A stretch of 64,000 bases of DNA from Opitutia bacterium ISCC 52 (GCA_014529675.2 CP076040.1:2189894-2253893); one strand, 5' to 3'. Counted from the stretch's first letter, positions 29,339-38,878 are shown. The notes: generated from the sequence alone by a model not told the origin. Made by a program: numbers and translations.

Positions 29339-30118
29339 TCAACGAATTCGCTGCCGATAGGCTTTGGGAGTTATTCCGGCATGCTTTTTAAAGATCTTCG
29401 TGAACTGGCTTTGATCGTAAAAACCAACTGCTATCCCGATCTCAGATATATTCTGGTCGGTTCCCGTAAGCAGTTGCTGAGCCAGATCAATGCGCAAGGT
29501 CATCAAGTAGGCGGTTGGAGTCATTCGAAGCAGTTGGCGAAACCGCAAATTGAACTGTGTACTGGAAAGCCCAGTTAACCCCGCCATGTCTTTCATCGAT
29601 ACGTCCTCTGTGAAATGCTCCTCCAGGTAGCTGATAACAGGAGTTAGCTCCCTGAACACCGATTCCCGGTCGGCCGAGGTTTCAACCGGATACATGATTC
29701 CTACAGTGCCAATCACCTCGTTCTTAGCTCCAACCAAGGGTGTTTTCGTCGAGCAATACCATTTGGGCGAGCTATTCACATGAGGAACTAGCCAGATTTC
29801 ATTAGGAATGATCTTCCCGCCCTCCATCACTCGCCGATCCTCCGCATGATAGGCCTCCGCCAAATGAGGCGGTTGAAACTCCGCATCCGTATGTCCCAGA
29901 ACCGCCTCAGCCAAGTCACAACCAAACACCTCACGGCAAAGCAGTTGATTTAGGCCCACGAATCGATGCTCCGTGTCCTTGGCATGAAAATAAGCCGTTG
30001 GGTGATACTCGAACAACTCAAACAGGTTTCGTGCAAACGGATGTTTTTCGAAAAATGCTTCCTGGAATTGATACCCAGTAACACCCTTTAAACTAGTATT
30101 ACTTAACGGCGTTCCCAA
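29339..30118 (-). CDS. AraC-family regulator with PAS-like sensor
   Basis: 259 residues. The N-terminal half (about 30-140) looks like a PAS-type sensor (FEYHPTAYFHAKDTEHRFVGLN, GKIIPNEIWLVPHVNSSPKW). The C-terminal half is a two-helix-turn-helix AraC/XylS DNA-binding domain (MKDMAGLTGLSSTQFNLRFRQ, ISEIGIAVGFYDQSQFTKIFKKHAGITPKAYR). The start codon is a TTG at 30118; no ATG is available nearby. It lies 75 bp upstream of PSD1-DUF1501 on the same strand, so it probably regulates that pair and may be cotranscribed. The inducer is unknown. Confidence 0.9.
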   Translation of the reverse strand: MGTPLSNTSLKGVTGYQFQEAFFEKHPFARNLFELFEYHPTAYFHAKDTEHRFVGLNQLLCREVFGCDLAEAVLGHTDAEFQPPHLAEAYHAEDRRVMEGGKIIPNEIWLVPHVNSSPKWYCSTKTPLVGAKNEVIGTVGIMYPVETSADRESVFRELTPVISYLEEHFTEDVSMKDMAGLTGLSSTQFNLRFRQLLRMTPTAYLMTLRIDLAQQLLTGTDQNISEIGIAVGFYDQSQFTKIFKKHAGITPKAYRQRIR

Positions 30119-30238
30119 AGAAAGAGCGACCTACTGAATCAGAAATGAATCAAGTAAAAACGTGTATCAGTGCTTAAATTAAAATATGAAATAATCACAG
30201 GATTGACCAACCCTACCAAGCTTACTAATCCTAGGATT

Positions 30239-32084
30239 GTGCAGACTTCACGTATTTTATTCTTTCTTATTTCTCTAACCTTATTAAGCCCTCCTCTTGT
30301 ACATGTCCTCGACAAGGCCCGCGTCGAAACTTGCATAGAAGAGGTGCACAATGTACTAGGAATTGATGGTGAGGGCGTGATCGTTGCCATCCTTGATCGT
30401 GGTATTGATTGGAAGAACAATGACTTTCGGAACGACGAGAATCAAAAACATTCTCGATTTTACGGAGAACCAGGTGAACGGTATCGTCTACACCGAGGCG
30501 CAGATTAATGATGCACTGATCAACAACACCGAGTTGGGTCATCGCGATGCGGTGGGCCATGGGTCAACCACCACTGGGATAGCCGCCGGCAATGGGCGCA
30601 ACTCAGGTGGTAAGTTCCGCGGCATGGCTCCGGGCGCTTCCATCATCGCGGTTAAGATTACTTCAGATGGAGCCCCCGCCCATGGGGATCAACCAGCAGA
30701 AACAGGTTTCTACAACGTCAATTTCGTGACCAAGGGCATCGACTTCATTGTAGAGAAGGCCACTGAACTGGGTATGCCGGTTGTCATGCTTCCCAATATT
30801 GGAAGCAACGGAGGCCCTACGGATGGCAGCAGTCAGTTCAGTCGTAAAATTGATAGTACGGTCGGTAGCGGCATTCCAGGTATTGCCTTCCTGAATGGCC
30901 CGGGCGATGAAGGCGGAGGATTTAACCATGCAGCAGGAACCATCGAAGTGGGTGGAACCGTCTCAATGGAAGTTGAAAAGACACAGGCAGGCACTCTAAC
31001 CGTCGATCTTTGGTATCCTACCATAGGAGCTGGAGAGGCTGGGATCGATGTGGTTGTCAAGGATCCGGCTGGAAACAGTTATGGCCCGTACCCGTCTGTG
31101 GGTGGCGAAGGAGAACGAGACACCCAACTCAACGTTGGCAATATCTTCAATTACTACCACAACGGTCGCGATGTGGACTTCTCTTTATCCACGAGCCAGA
31201 AACGAGAAATCTTCTTTCAACTGTTTGACGGCAACGGCACCTACACCATCGAGCTTACGCGCCCGTCCGGAGCTGTCTCTCCGGTCAGCTTTCAGGGCAG
31301 TTTGAACTTTTCTAACTACGCTCAGAATCCACCCAATGCGTTTAAAACGTTTCTGGTTGAGAGTAATATCTGGGATGCCGCCAGTGCTTTTAACAATATC
31401 TCTCCTACCAACTATGTCCTCCAGAAAAACTGGACTGACCTCAACGGCGTTGCCCGATCCGATTCTGACAGCATCGGCGTTGTGGGCGACATCTGGGCAG
31501 GCAGCAGCATTGGCCCTACCTTTGATGGACGCATGGGTGTCGATGTAGCAGTACCTGGCGATTTTGTAATAACCGTCTACGCGCCCGACTCCTACTGGGC
31601 CACCTTCGACTTTAACAAAAACCAGGAAGGCGAAGGCTTTTATGGCAAGGCAAACGCCGTGAGCGCAGCGGCACCTCAGGTGACCGGCATTGTCGCCCTC
31701 ATGCTTCAGGCCAATCCTGAACTCGATCAGATCCAGATCCACGACATCCTCCGCAACACAGCTCGTGCGGATCAATTCGCTGGCGATGTCCCCAACGTCA
31801 CCTGGGGTTACGGCAAGGTCGATACCTATGCAGCCGTACAAGCGCCCTTGGCTACTGTGGACCACGTCATCTATTTTGAAATCAAACTCGCTGGCGACGA
31901 CCCCGAGCTTACCTTTACCACTGTTCCCAGCTTGTCCTATAAAATTGAATACATGAATGAGATCAACGATCTAGAATGGCAGGATTTGATCTCGGGTCTG
32001 ATTGCAACGGCTGATTCGACCAGCCATCTCGATACCCGCTTCAACAACCTAGCTCGTCGCTTTTACCGAATCTTGCAAGAGTAG
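30239..32084 (+). pseudogene. Secreted subtilase (S8), frameshifted
   Basis: A GTG at 30239 gives the signal peptide VQTSRILFFLISLTLLS; a GTG at 30170 is an upstream alternative. The first frame carries the catalytic Asp in VAILDRGID and stops at 30508. The second frame carries TTRIKNILDFTE, the His block GHGSTTTGIAAG and the Ser block AVSAAAPQVTG, and runs to 32084 with a C-terminal domain typical of verrucomicrobial secreted proteins (YKIEYMNEINDLEW, RRFYRILQE). The frames cross at about 30430-30445. Restoring a second copy of the 11-bp unit CGGAACGACGA would give NDFRNDDGTTRIK, the expected subtilase sequence, so loss of one tandem copy is a likely cause. Confidence 0.8.
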
Positions 32085-32100
32085 TGATTTTCTAAGAGAT

Positions 32101-33165
32101 CTATGCTCCTCCGTCGCGACGCTTCTGAACGGCTGCAACAAGTTCTTGCAATACCGGAATAGTATCCTCAAAGGATATACAGGCGTCGGTGATACTCAGC
32201 CCGTATTCGGCCTGTCCGGGGACATATTTCTGGGCACCGTCCTTGAGATGGCTTTCGAGCATGACGCCACAAATATTATTATTACCGTCGGCGATCTGCT
32301 TAGCCACATCTGAAGCGACTGGAACCTGTTTCTTGTGATCCTTTGCGCTGTTGGCATGGCTGCAATCAATCATCAACCGCGGATTGGTGTCGGAGCCCTT
32401 CAACAACGCAATCGCTTGAGCAACTGATTCTGCATCGTAATTGGGCCCCGTATTTGAGCCGCCACGAAGAATGAGATGGCAGTCGGGATTGCCCGTGGTT
32501 TGAAAAATGGCAGCCACCCCTTGCTTGGTCACCGAATCGAACCAGTGTTCCTCGGCAGCAGAACGAATGGCATCGACTGCAATCTTTACATTGCCGGACG
32601 AGCCATTCTTAAAGCCCACTGGCATAGAGAGCCCGGAAGCAAGCTCGCGGTGAATCTGACTTTCGGTGGTTCTGGCTCCAATCGCTCCCCAGGCAATGAG
32701 GTCAGCGATAAACTGTGGCGTAATCGTATCGAGAAATTCGGTACCGCAGGGAAGCCCCATTTCGGCGATCTTGAGCAATAGTCCCCGGGCCATGCGCAGG
32801 CCCTTGTTGATCTGGAAGCTATTGTCGATGAAAGGATCATTAATCAGTCCCTTCCAACCGACTACCGTTCTGGGCTTTTCAAAATAGACGCGCATAACAA
32901 CGATCAAGAAATCACCCAGCTTCTCCGCGATGGGCTTCAATCGTTCGGCATACTCAATGGCGGCATCCACATCGTGAATGGAGCAAGGCCCGGTTACCAC
33001 GACCAGGCGATCATCTTCCCCTGCAAAAACACGTGAGATAGTTTCACGCGAAGCTGCCACCTGGGCACTGACCGCCTCAGACAATGGAACATCTTCAATT
33101 AGAATAGCCGGAGGCAGGAGCGGCCTCATTTCGGCAATGCGTGTATCGTCGACATTAAAAATCAT
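32101..33165 (-). CDS. aroF: DAHP synthase, class I (AroF/G/H type)
   Basis: 354-residue 3-deoxy-7-phosphoheptulonate synthase, first step of the shikimate pathway, joining phosphoenolpyruvate and erythrose 4-phosphate. Motifs: VVTGPCSIHD, EKPRTVVGWKGLINDP, GARTTESQIHRELASG, PVGFKNGSSGN and IDCSHANSAKDHKKQ. Length is normal for the E. coli-type enzymes. Which aromatic amino acid inhibits it cannot be told, so the symbol is nominal. It lies 71 bp after the creatininase pair on the same strand; a functional link is not obvious. Confidence 0.93.
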   Translation of the reverse strand: MIFNVDDTRIAEMRPLLPPAILIEDVPLSEAVSAQVAASRETISRVFAGEDDRLVVVTGPCSIHDVDAAIEYAERLKPIAEKLGDFLIVVMRVYFEKPRTVVGWKGLINDPFIDNSFQINKGLRMARGLLLKIAEMGLPCGTEFLDTITPQFIADLIAWGAIGARTTESQIHRELASGLSMPVGFKNGSSGNVKIAVDAIRSAAEEHWFDSVTKQGVAAIFQTTGNPDCHLILRGGSNTGPNYDAESVAQAIALLKGSDTNPRLMIDCSHANSAKDHKKQVPVASDVAKQIADGNNNICGVMLESHLKDGAQKYVPGQAEYGLSITDACISFEDTIPVLQELVAAVQKRRDGGA

Positions 33166-33236
33166 GTTCCCATTGGAACGGGACCTACCACGATTTCAAA
33201 CGCTAAAATTGAGTTTCTTCAGGCCGTAAACGCCGC

Positions 33237-34016
33237 CTATCTGTTTACGCACTTACACTGTTTCTCCAACTCAACGGCAAAAGCTTTACAACAAACCTCC
33301 ATCCAATGCTTCCCTTTCTCAGCTGTTCCTTGGGTGGCGTCGCCCATGACACCTGATTTGGACACATCACTGGAGACCCAAGCGAAGGTAGCCGGGGCGT
33401 CTTCCGGAAGAAGTTCCCCGGAATCATCAATGTGGGCCGGGTATTCGCATACGGCTTTAGACATATCGACTGACTCAGGCCATATATCGAGGAGCCAGGA
33501 TGTTTCGACTTCGCCGGCATGGAAGCCGTAGGTTGCTTCCTGTTCAGAGAGATCCATTTCGAATTTGGGCTGAAGACGTTCGGCGGACATGTCCAGTGTT
33601 TCGCTGATTTCACGAAGCGTGTAGTCGATGACAGAGCTGTTTCCGCCGTGAAAGTTGGCGACGCGAAGGACTTTGAAACCCCAGGAGGAGAGTTGCCGTG
33701 CAATGGCAAAGAGCTGAAGCCGTAAGGTTTTTTTAGAAATGGCGATGGTTCCAGGAAAGCCAGAGTGTTCGTTGCTTTTTCCAAAGGTAATGGTTGGGCC
33801 GACCAGTAGTTGAATCTCGTCCGGAAGTAAGGCAAAGGATCTTTCAAGAAAGGTTTCGGCCAAGAGAGTATCAACGGCAACAGGCAAATGAGGTCCGTGT
33901 TGCTCAATAGAACCCGTACCAATGATAACCGGAATGGACTCCTTCTTGGGTAGCGTTTCAATTTGAGACCGACTCATAGCCGGCAGGTAGCGATTTCGAA
34001 AGCTTGGATAACTCAT
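33237..34016 (-). CDS. Creatininase-family amidohydrolase
   Basis: 259-residue cytoplasmic metal-dependent hydrolase of the creatininase family. The metal-binding blocks are intact: GSIEQHGPHLPVAVDT, SNEHSGFPGT, VANFHGGN and FHAGEVETS. The family opens cyclic amides and related C-N bonds (creatinine, formamidopyrimidines, mycofactocin precursor). Its start overlaps the stop of a degenerate paralogue (TAATG), so the two are translated together and may form one oligomer. Neighbouring amidohydrolases and NMT1-type transport suggest an N-containing cyclic substrate. Confidence 0.9.
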   Translation of the reverse strand: MSYPSFRNRYLPAMSRSQIETLPKKESIPVIIGTGSIEQHGPHLPVAVDTLLAETFLERSFALLPDEIQLLVGPTITFGKSNEHSGFPGTIAISKKTLRLQLFAIARQLSSWGFKVLRVANFHGGNSSVIDYTLREISETLDMSAERLQPKFEMDLSEQEATYGFHAGEVETSWLLDIWPESVDMSKAVCEYPAHIDDSGELLPEDAPATFAWVSSDVSKSGVMGDATQGTAEKGKHWMEVCCKAFAVELEKQCKCVNR

Positions 34017-34612
34017 TAAGCATCTCCTTTCTGCTGCGGAATTTTTCCGTCATTGGCCAAAGCGGGTTTGGCCCCCACTTCTATCAACAACGAAGCAAGC
34101 CGTTTTGCACCTTGCTCCAGAAAACCATCCACTTGTTGAACTGAAAGATCTATACCGAGCCCTGAAAGATGAATGCAAAAGGTCTGCATCCCCAGCTCTA
34201 TACGCAGGTCACGAGCCGTGGCATCGAGCAGATCCTCGTTCCAGGGACTTGAGTTGTAAAAGACCACTTTGCGAAACCCACTCGCCTTTATACTCAGTAC
34301 TATTTCAGCGATGGCCTCATACACCTCATCAGGCTCCATCGTGAAAAACGAAGATTGAATAGAGCCGGTCACATATCGTTGAGGAGGAAGAATCAAGTGG
34401 GGCATGGTCGAATGCAACGACTGACTGGCATGCATAAGCATGCTCATCGACACCTGCTCTTCCTGATCCAATGGCAAACCGTCTCCCAAATCTGAGAAAC
34501 CAATAATGGGCAAGATAACCTCCACCTTATCCTTTTCGGGTATAGAAGCAAAGTCGGGCCACTTCAATCGAGGCCAGAATGTATCCTGAAATGCATTACA
34601 TAACTGCGACAT
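34016..34612 (-). CDS. Degenerate creatininase-like protein
   Basis: 198 residues. The middle and end follow the creatininase fold: EIVLSIKASGFRKVVFYNSS, then PWNEDLLDATARDLRIELGM, aligning by eye with FFNGHGGNIGILHAVTRDIR of the homologue at 47506-48306. However the EQHG block is replaced (IIGFSDLGDGLPLDQEEQV), and NGHGGN reads NSSPWN, so the metal ligands are absent and the C-terminal HAGE block is missing. It is probably a non-catalytic partner or chaperone-like subunit of the active enzyme encoded next (one-base TAATG overlap). Loss of function by decay is possible, but the frame is open and coding-like throughout. Confidence 0.68.
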   Translation of the reverse strand: MSQLCNAFQDTFWPRLKWPDFASIPEKDKVEVILPIIGFSDLGDGLPLDQEEQVSMSMLMHASQSLHSTMPHLILPPQRYVTGSIQSSFFTMEPDEVYEAIAEIVLSIKASGFRKVVFYNSSPWNEDLLDATARDLRIELGMQTFCIHLSGLGIDLSVQQVDGFLEQGAKRLASLLIEVGAKPALANDGKIPQQKGDA

Positions 34613-34686
34613 AATTATTTAACATCCTATCGCTAGCATGAATGGAGATTCTCGACAATGTCCTAGTTTGTAGCATTCTCTCATAC

Positions 34687-35505
34687 ATGCGTGTCAACAT
34701 CCTTGCCTTCACCGCAACATCTATAATAGCGATCTTTCTAAGCGGCTGCGGCAAACTCAAAGCTCCTTTGAGCTCCACACTCACAATGACGGTCGTGGAA
34801 AATACAGGAAAGATCAGCAACGAAATCAGCAGTGACCAAATCGCCAATCTTCCTAAGTCGACGAAACGGTTAAGCTTCGAAGCCAATGGAGAAGAAAAAG
34901 AAACTACTATCGTATACCTGAAAGACGTTTTAGATAAGTTTCAACCCATAGGTGACAACGACCTTCTTCTGGCAAATTGCTCCGACAAGTATCAATCCAT
35001 ATTCACCCTTGAAGATATTGAACATGCTCGTCCCTACTTTGTGCTGGAAGTCGAAGGCCAAGCCTTAAATGAATGGCTGTCCAAAATCGGTCATCCGCAA
35101 TGGGGGCCCAACATCATCAACATTGAGAATGCCGAAGGTTTTCTTGATCCTTCACATAAAAATCCATGGGGACTCGCGGAGCTGGTTGTCGTAAGCCGAC
35201 CAAAGGCCCTCGCTGGCTGGGCGGATCACGAAATGAACGAATCGGCAGGGCGTGGCCTTGATCTATACCTGGACAGTTGTGTAAGTTGTCACGATACCCT
35301 GAACGGGATCGTCGGAGGGAAGAAATCTACGCGACCCTTAAACCTGCTAGCCATCTTCGCTGTCAGCAACGAACCCTACTTTCGAGGAATGATGACGGAT
35401 CCTCAAAAGACAAATCCCCTGGCCCAGAGCATGCCCAGCTATGCCCATTGGTCGGAAGATAATGTGAAAGATCTGATTGCGTTCCTGAAGTCGACGGTGA
35501 AATAG
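34687..35505 (+). CDS. Cytochrome c lipoprotein related to the SBP-fused cytochrome
   Basis: 272 residues from the ATG at 34687, chosen because it puts a lipobox (FLSGC, Cys21) at the right distance; an upstream start at 34642 would not. A middle domain (LLANCSDKYQSIFTLED, PYFVLEVEGQALNEW, GHPQWGPNIINIENAEGFLDP) precedes a class I cytochrome c with haem site CVSCH (198-202) and axial Met in QSMPSY. The middle domain vaguely recalls sulfite-oxidase-like molybdopterin domains, including its Cys, but I cannot confirm this. Both domains recur at the C-terminus of the ABC binding protein at 41898-43664. It stands between the creatininase pair (divergent) and amidohydrolase operon (convergent). Confidence 0.85.
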   Translation: MRVNILAFTATSIIAIFLSGCGKLKAPLSSTLTMTVVENTGKISNEISSDQIANLPKSTKRLSFEANGEEKETTIVYLKDVLDKFQPIGDNDLLLANCSDKYQSIFTLEDIEHARPYFVLEVEGQALNEWLSKIGHPQWGPNIINIENAEGFLDPSHKNPWGLAELVVVSRPKALAGWADHEMNESAGRGLDLYLDSCVSCHDTLNGIVGGKKSTRPLNLLAIFAVSNEPYFRGMMTDPQKTNPLAQSMPSYAHWSEDNVKDLIAFLKSTVK

Positions 35506-35519
35506 CAGGTATCTTATCT

Positions 35520-36740
35520 TCAAATACCCGTGTAAGGTTTTTTGTATAGAGCACGGCCTTTGAGAAAAGTGCCCAATACATCCTCTGCACCCAGTCGAGT
35601 GACGATGCTGGCCAGCAAATGGTGGGTATGGCGCAAACGCGTTTTCGAAAAATCGAGCACAACAAAATCAGCGGGCAGGCCTTCTTCGAGATAGCCATGG
35701 CGGTCACCCCCAAAAGCTTTTCCCATATTGACCGTCGCCAGCTTCAAGATATCCCGCGGATCGGGTCTAACCGCATCTCCGTATTGGCTTTTGGCTACCT
35801 TGTAGGTAAAATCCAATTCGGCTAGCATGTTTGAATTATTGAGCATCGCGTTGTCGGTGCCGAGAAGCAAGTTGGCACCTTTATCGAGGAGGCTTCTAAT
35901 AGGTGGTAACGGCAAGCCAAGGTTGGCATTGGCCCGCGGATTTAAGACACCAGTGATACCTGCATCGACTAACATTTGCTGCTCATCGTCTTCGGAAACC
36001 GTCATGTGAACCACAATGTTGGGTTCGTACAGTTCAATGGCCCGAATAAGGTCCCCACGAAATACCATTTTAAAACTCAAGTCGCGGTAGCCCCAATTTT
36101 CCAAACAATGAATCGCGCGAAATTTACCCAGCTCCTTCGTGCGCGCTTTGACATACTCCCAGGCCGGATCGGTCATGTCATTCATAGTGCTCTCGCTGAA
36201 TCCATGAGCAACTTTGAGCATTGCATCCAGCTCGGTTTTGTAAGCGTCACTCAATTCAGCCTTGTTTTCCAACAGCGTTGCCGCATCAAAAGGCGAAGTT
36301 TCGAACTGCGAGAGGATGACGGAATCGAGACCCACTTGCTCGGAAGCTGCTTTGAGTATCTCCGCTCCCTTCACCCCTTCCTCACGAAAGTCCAGGTGGC
36401 CGATGGTCCCGGTGCGTACCATAAATGCGAGTTGGGTGGCGATACGAGGCAACTGCTCTTCCGGACTGAGCTTCGCTAGCTCTTTGTACTTATAACCATC
36501 GGGACGGAAGAATCCTTCCTCTAGAGTCAAACCGGTGGTGCCATCGAGTAAGCAGGAGTCACCCATATGGGTGTGTGAATTGTAAAGCCCCGGGATGATG
36601 ACCAGCCCGTCCCCCTTGATACGGTTATAGGGTTCACGTCGATCAATAGCCTCGATCGTATCACCGCTTACTTTGAAACGATCGCAAAGAAAAGGCTCCA
36701 GATCAGGCCCCCAGAGGACCATGCAATTTTTAAATTCCAT
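35520..36740 (-). CDS. Amidohydrolase, TRZ/ATZ-like
   Basis: 406-residue cytoplasmic amidohydrolase-superfamily TIM barrel. The metal HxH is in NSHTHMGD (about residue 55); later ligands are His in FRAIHCLEN, His in IVVHMTVSEDD and Asp in LGTDNAMLN. The C-terminal ADFVVLDF strand closes the small beta-sandwich. The set fits mononuclear deaminases and chlorohydrolases of the ATZ/TRZ, guanine and adenosine type. It is the last gene of a minus-strand trio with a DUF2165 membrane protein (8 bp upstream) and a cytosine-deaminase-like enzyme. A role in deaminating a heterocyclic intermediate is inferred. Confidence 0.87.
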   Translation of the reverse strand: MEFKNCMVLWGPDLEPFLCDRFKVSGDTIEAIDRREPYNRIKGDGLVIIPGLYNSHTHMGDSCLLDGTTGLTLEEGFFRPDGYKYKELAKLSPEEQLPRIATQLAFMVRTGTIGHLDFREEGVKGAEILKAASEQVGLDSVILSQFETSPFDAATLLENKAELSDAYKTELDAMLKVAHGFSESTMNDMTDPAWEYVKARTKELGKFRAIHCLENWGYRDLSFKMVFRGDLIRAIELYEPNIVVHMTVSEDDEQQMLVDAGITGVLNPRANANLGLPLPPIRSLLDKGANLLLGTDNAMLNNSNMLAELDFTYKVAKSQYGDAVRPDPRDILKLATVNMGKAFGGDRHGYLEEGLPADFVVLDFSKTRLRHTHHLLASIVTRLGAEDVLGTFLKGRALYKKPYTGI

Positions 36741-36748
36741 CGCTATTA

Positions 36749-37249
36749 CTAGCTATCGCCCAACTTGTCGTCCTTCATAGCAATAAAAATGAGCGATATT
36801 CCCATGATGACAAACATCCTATGGGCCGCACCCTGGCCGTTGAAGGTTTTTGATTGCCACATTAGAAACCATTCGGCGCCCACAGACAAAAAGGCAATGT
36901 ACCACTGCAGCATACTCAAGGTGAGTCCGGCAAATACCAGATTCTTGGCCAGGTTAAAATCTTTGGCTCCGGCGACACGGCTGCACCACAACTTCCAAGT
37001 GCCCATAGCCAAAAGCACCATCGCTGCCGATTCCCAAAGAATGATGGACGCATAAAGAAGGTGATAGATAACTGGCGAGTTGATCGCTCGCCACTGCCCC
37101 TTATTCCCTTCGAACGTGTCCTTCATCCCGAGGACGTTCTCTACAAAGGCGTAATTCGAACCGTAATCGGTCAGGTTATTGAATACGACCAGAAAAAGGA
37201 AAAGAAACGACGCAAAGGCCAAGGCGATTTTGCAATATCGAAGAACCAT
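36749..37249 (-). CDS. DUF2165 small integral membrane protein
   Basis: 166 residues with four hydrophobic segments (IALAFASFLFLFLVVFNNLTD, VIYHLLYASIILWESAAMVLL, NLVFAGLTLSMLQWYIAFLSV, MFVIMGISLIFIAM). The NNLTDYGSNYAFVENVLGMKDTF loop is typical of DUF2165. No enzymatic motif. Its position between two amidohydrolases in one operon makes a role in transport or membrane anchoring possible, but this is only inferred from location. Confidence 0.82.
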   Translation of the reverse strand: MVLRYCKIALAFASFLFLFLVVFNNLTDYGSNYAFVENVLGMKDTFEGNKGQWRAINSPVIYHLLYASIILWESAAMVLLAMGTWKLWCSRVAGAKDFNLAKNLVFAGLTLSMLQWYIAFLSVGAEWFLMWQSKTFNGQGAAHRMFVIMGISLIFIAMKDDKLGDS

Positions 37250-37329
37250 ACAGTCCCCTAAGCAATTCCCTGGCCAACTTCATACCCTGCATCACATTGC
37301 TGAGTGCAAAGCACAAATAAGACAGCCCT

Positions 37330-38610
37330 TTAAATGACTTCGGAATAGTCGGGTATGTTCATTTCCTCCAGTTTCGAATCCCGAAACAGTTGCCGTCTAA
37401 CCAGCGGCCTACTCAGTAATTGACTCATGGTCGAGGTATGGAAAATCGAAAAGGCTGCTGGAGCACCAGGGACGATCTGGCCATAACCAGACTCAGATAA
37501 TCCCATCAGATCAGCTGGAGCACGGGTAACCACCTCAATCGATTCCTGCAAACGTCGATCCAAATGACCGATCCGCAGGGATTCGCGGTAGACCTCTAAC
37601 ATGTCCAAGTCTCCATAGGCATAAAATGAATCCCTGACGTTGTCGCTCGCGCAGGCGAATGGCACACCCCGATTCATAAACTCATGCGCTAAAGTGATAC
37701 CGCGCCAGTAGGGAGTTTGAATGTCATCCTCCTCTACCCTGCGATCCTGCAGATAAAGATTACACATGGGCAGTGAAACCACTTTAATGCCCGACTCCTT
37801 CACTAGTTCCAGAATCTCCAGTTGTTCTTTCAAAGGCTTGACCGAGAGACTGCAGCAGTGCCCACAAACCACCGTATTTGGAAATTCATTACGCAAAACC
37901 GCACGAGCAACCGCTTCCAACACATAGGTATCTTCCCCGTTGTTTTCATCAACGTGTAAATCCAGTCCTACTGACCTTTCAACCGCTAGTGCCATCAATC
38001 GGTCCAGTTGAGCGTCAAGGTCAGGATTCATGAGCGGCATGCCTCCAAGCGCAATGGCGCCAAACTCCACAGGCAGATCAGCCAGGGTGTCTCCAGAAGA
38101 TTCACTATACTCCGGTATCGAAGCCAGACTCACCAGTTGAAGCTCCAGACGTCCCGCCCATTCCTCGCGTAATCGACTCAATGCCTCGTAGCTTCGCCGC
38201 GCCCATGGCAGCCCTGTATCTACATGACTGCGGAGCGCAACCGTGCCATAAGCATAAGCACATCGAAGCGCATAGGAAGCCCGACGGTAAACATCATCAG
38301 CTGTCCAATTCACTTTATCTGCCTCAATGTTGTGCAATGCTTCATTGAAGGTGCCCGATTTATTGGGCGCTCTTTCCCAGCTGTGTGCTTTATCCAAGTG
38401 GGTATGCGCATCGAGAAAGCCAGGTAGCAGAATCGTATGATTCAATTCCAAGTCAGCTTGCCCCTGGCCTGCTTCCACGGAACGCACCAGTCCGTTTTCA
38501 ATTCGCACGACACAATCCGTCAAACCTTCCCAGTCTGCTTCCCCAGTATAACCACTGTCCAACAGTCGCCGAGGAACTCGTGCAGAAATGCTCTTTATCG
38601 AGTCAGTCAT
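37330..38610 (-). CDS. Cytosine deaminase-like amidohydrolase
   Basis: 426-residue enzyme of the CodA/AtzC branch of amidohydrolases. Landmarks in order: HTHLDKAHSW (HxH), ALRSHVDTGLPW, LDLHVDENNGED, VVCGHCCSLS and the catalytic Asp in ASDNVRDSFYAYGDLDM. This matches cytosine deaminase and isopropylammelide hydrolase relatives, which hydrolyse amino groups from pyrimidine or triazine rings. First gene of the trio with DUF2165 and a second amidohydrolase. Divergent from the FAD oxidase/ABC importer operon across a 268-bp gap that probably holds both promoters; I could not pick out a riboswitch or operator in it. Confidence 0.88.
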   Translation of the reverse strand: MTDSIKSISARVPRRLLDSGYTGEADWEGLTDCVVRIENGLVRSVEAGQGQADLELNHTILLPGFLDAHTHLDKAHSWERAPNKSGTFNEALHNIEADKVNWTADDVYRRASYALRCAYAYGTVALRSHVDTGLPWARRSYEALSRLREEWAGRLELQLVSLASIPEYSESSGDTLADLPVEFGAIALGGMPLMNPDLDAQLDRLMALAVERSVGLDLHVDENNGEDTYVLEAVARAVLRNEFPNTVVCGHCCSLSVKPLKEQLEILELVKESGIKVVSLPMCNLYLQDRRVEEDDIQTPYWRGITLAHEFMNRGVPFACASDNVRDSFYAYGDLDMLEVYRESLRIGHLDRRLQESIEVVTRAPADLMGLSESGYGQIVPGAPAAFSIFHTSTMSQLLSRPLVRRQLFRDSKLEEMNIPDYSEVI

Positions 38611-38878
38611 CGATCAAGTGCTGTCCATTTTTCGCTCACACATCAGAATGATGCGCTGTTGGGTGAATGACATAATCGTTAGCAAGGACTAATCCTAAAG
38701 TGTTTCGTTTACGGGTCAGAAACTTAATTCGAGTCTGAAGCAAGCGGAATAAGGGGATGAATGGTTATTTTGAGAAATTTAGAAAGGGCTTTCTATTCAA
38801 TTAAGCACGTAGAGTGCCATTTAGTAACTTCAAAAATAGTAAGGTACAAATTGGCAGTGAAAATGCTGATAGCTGATC

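Noticed and set aside
31185-31865. 226-residue minus-strand frame opposite the subtilase
   Set aside because: The plus strand carries the His and Ser blocks of the protease; the antisense frame shows no recognisable motif.
35976-36479. 167-residue plus-strand frame inside the amidohydrolase gene
   Set aside because: Antisense shadow of a well-supported gene; no domain or start signal.
38611-38878. Possible TPP-type or pyrimidine riboswitch before the FAD oxidase/ABC operon
   Set aside because: The transporter type made this worth looking for, but I found none of the conserved riboswitch blocks.
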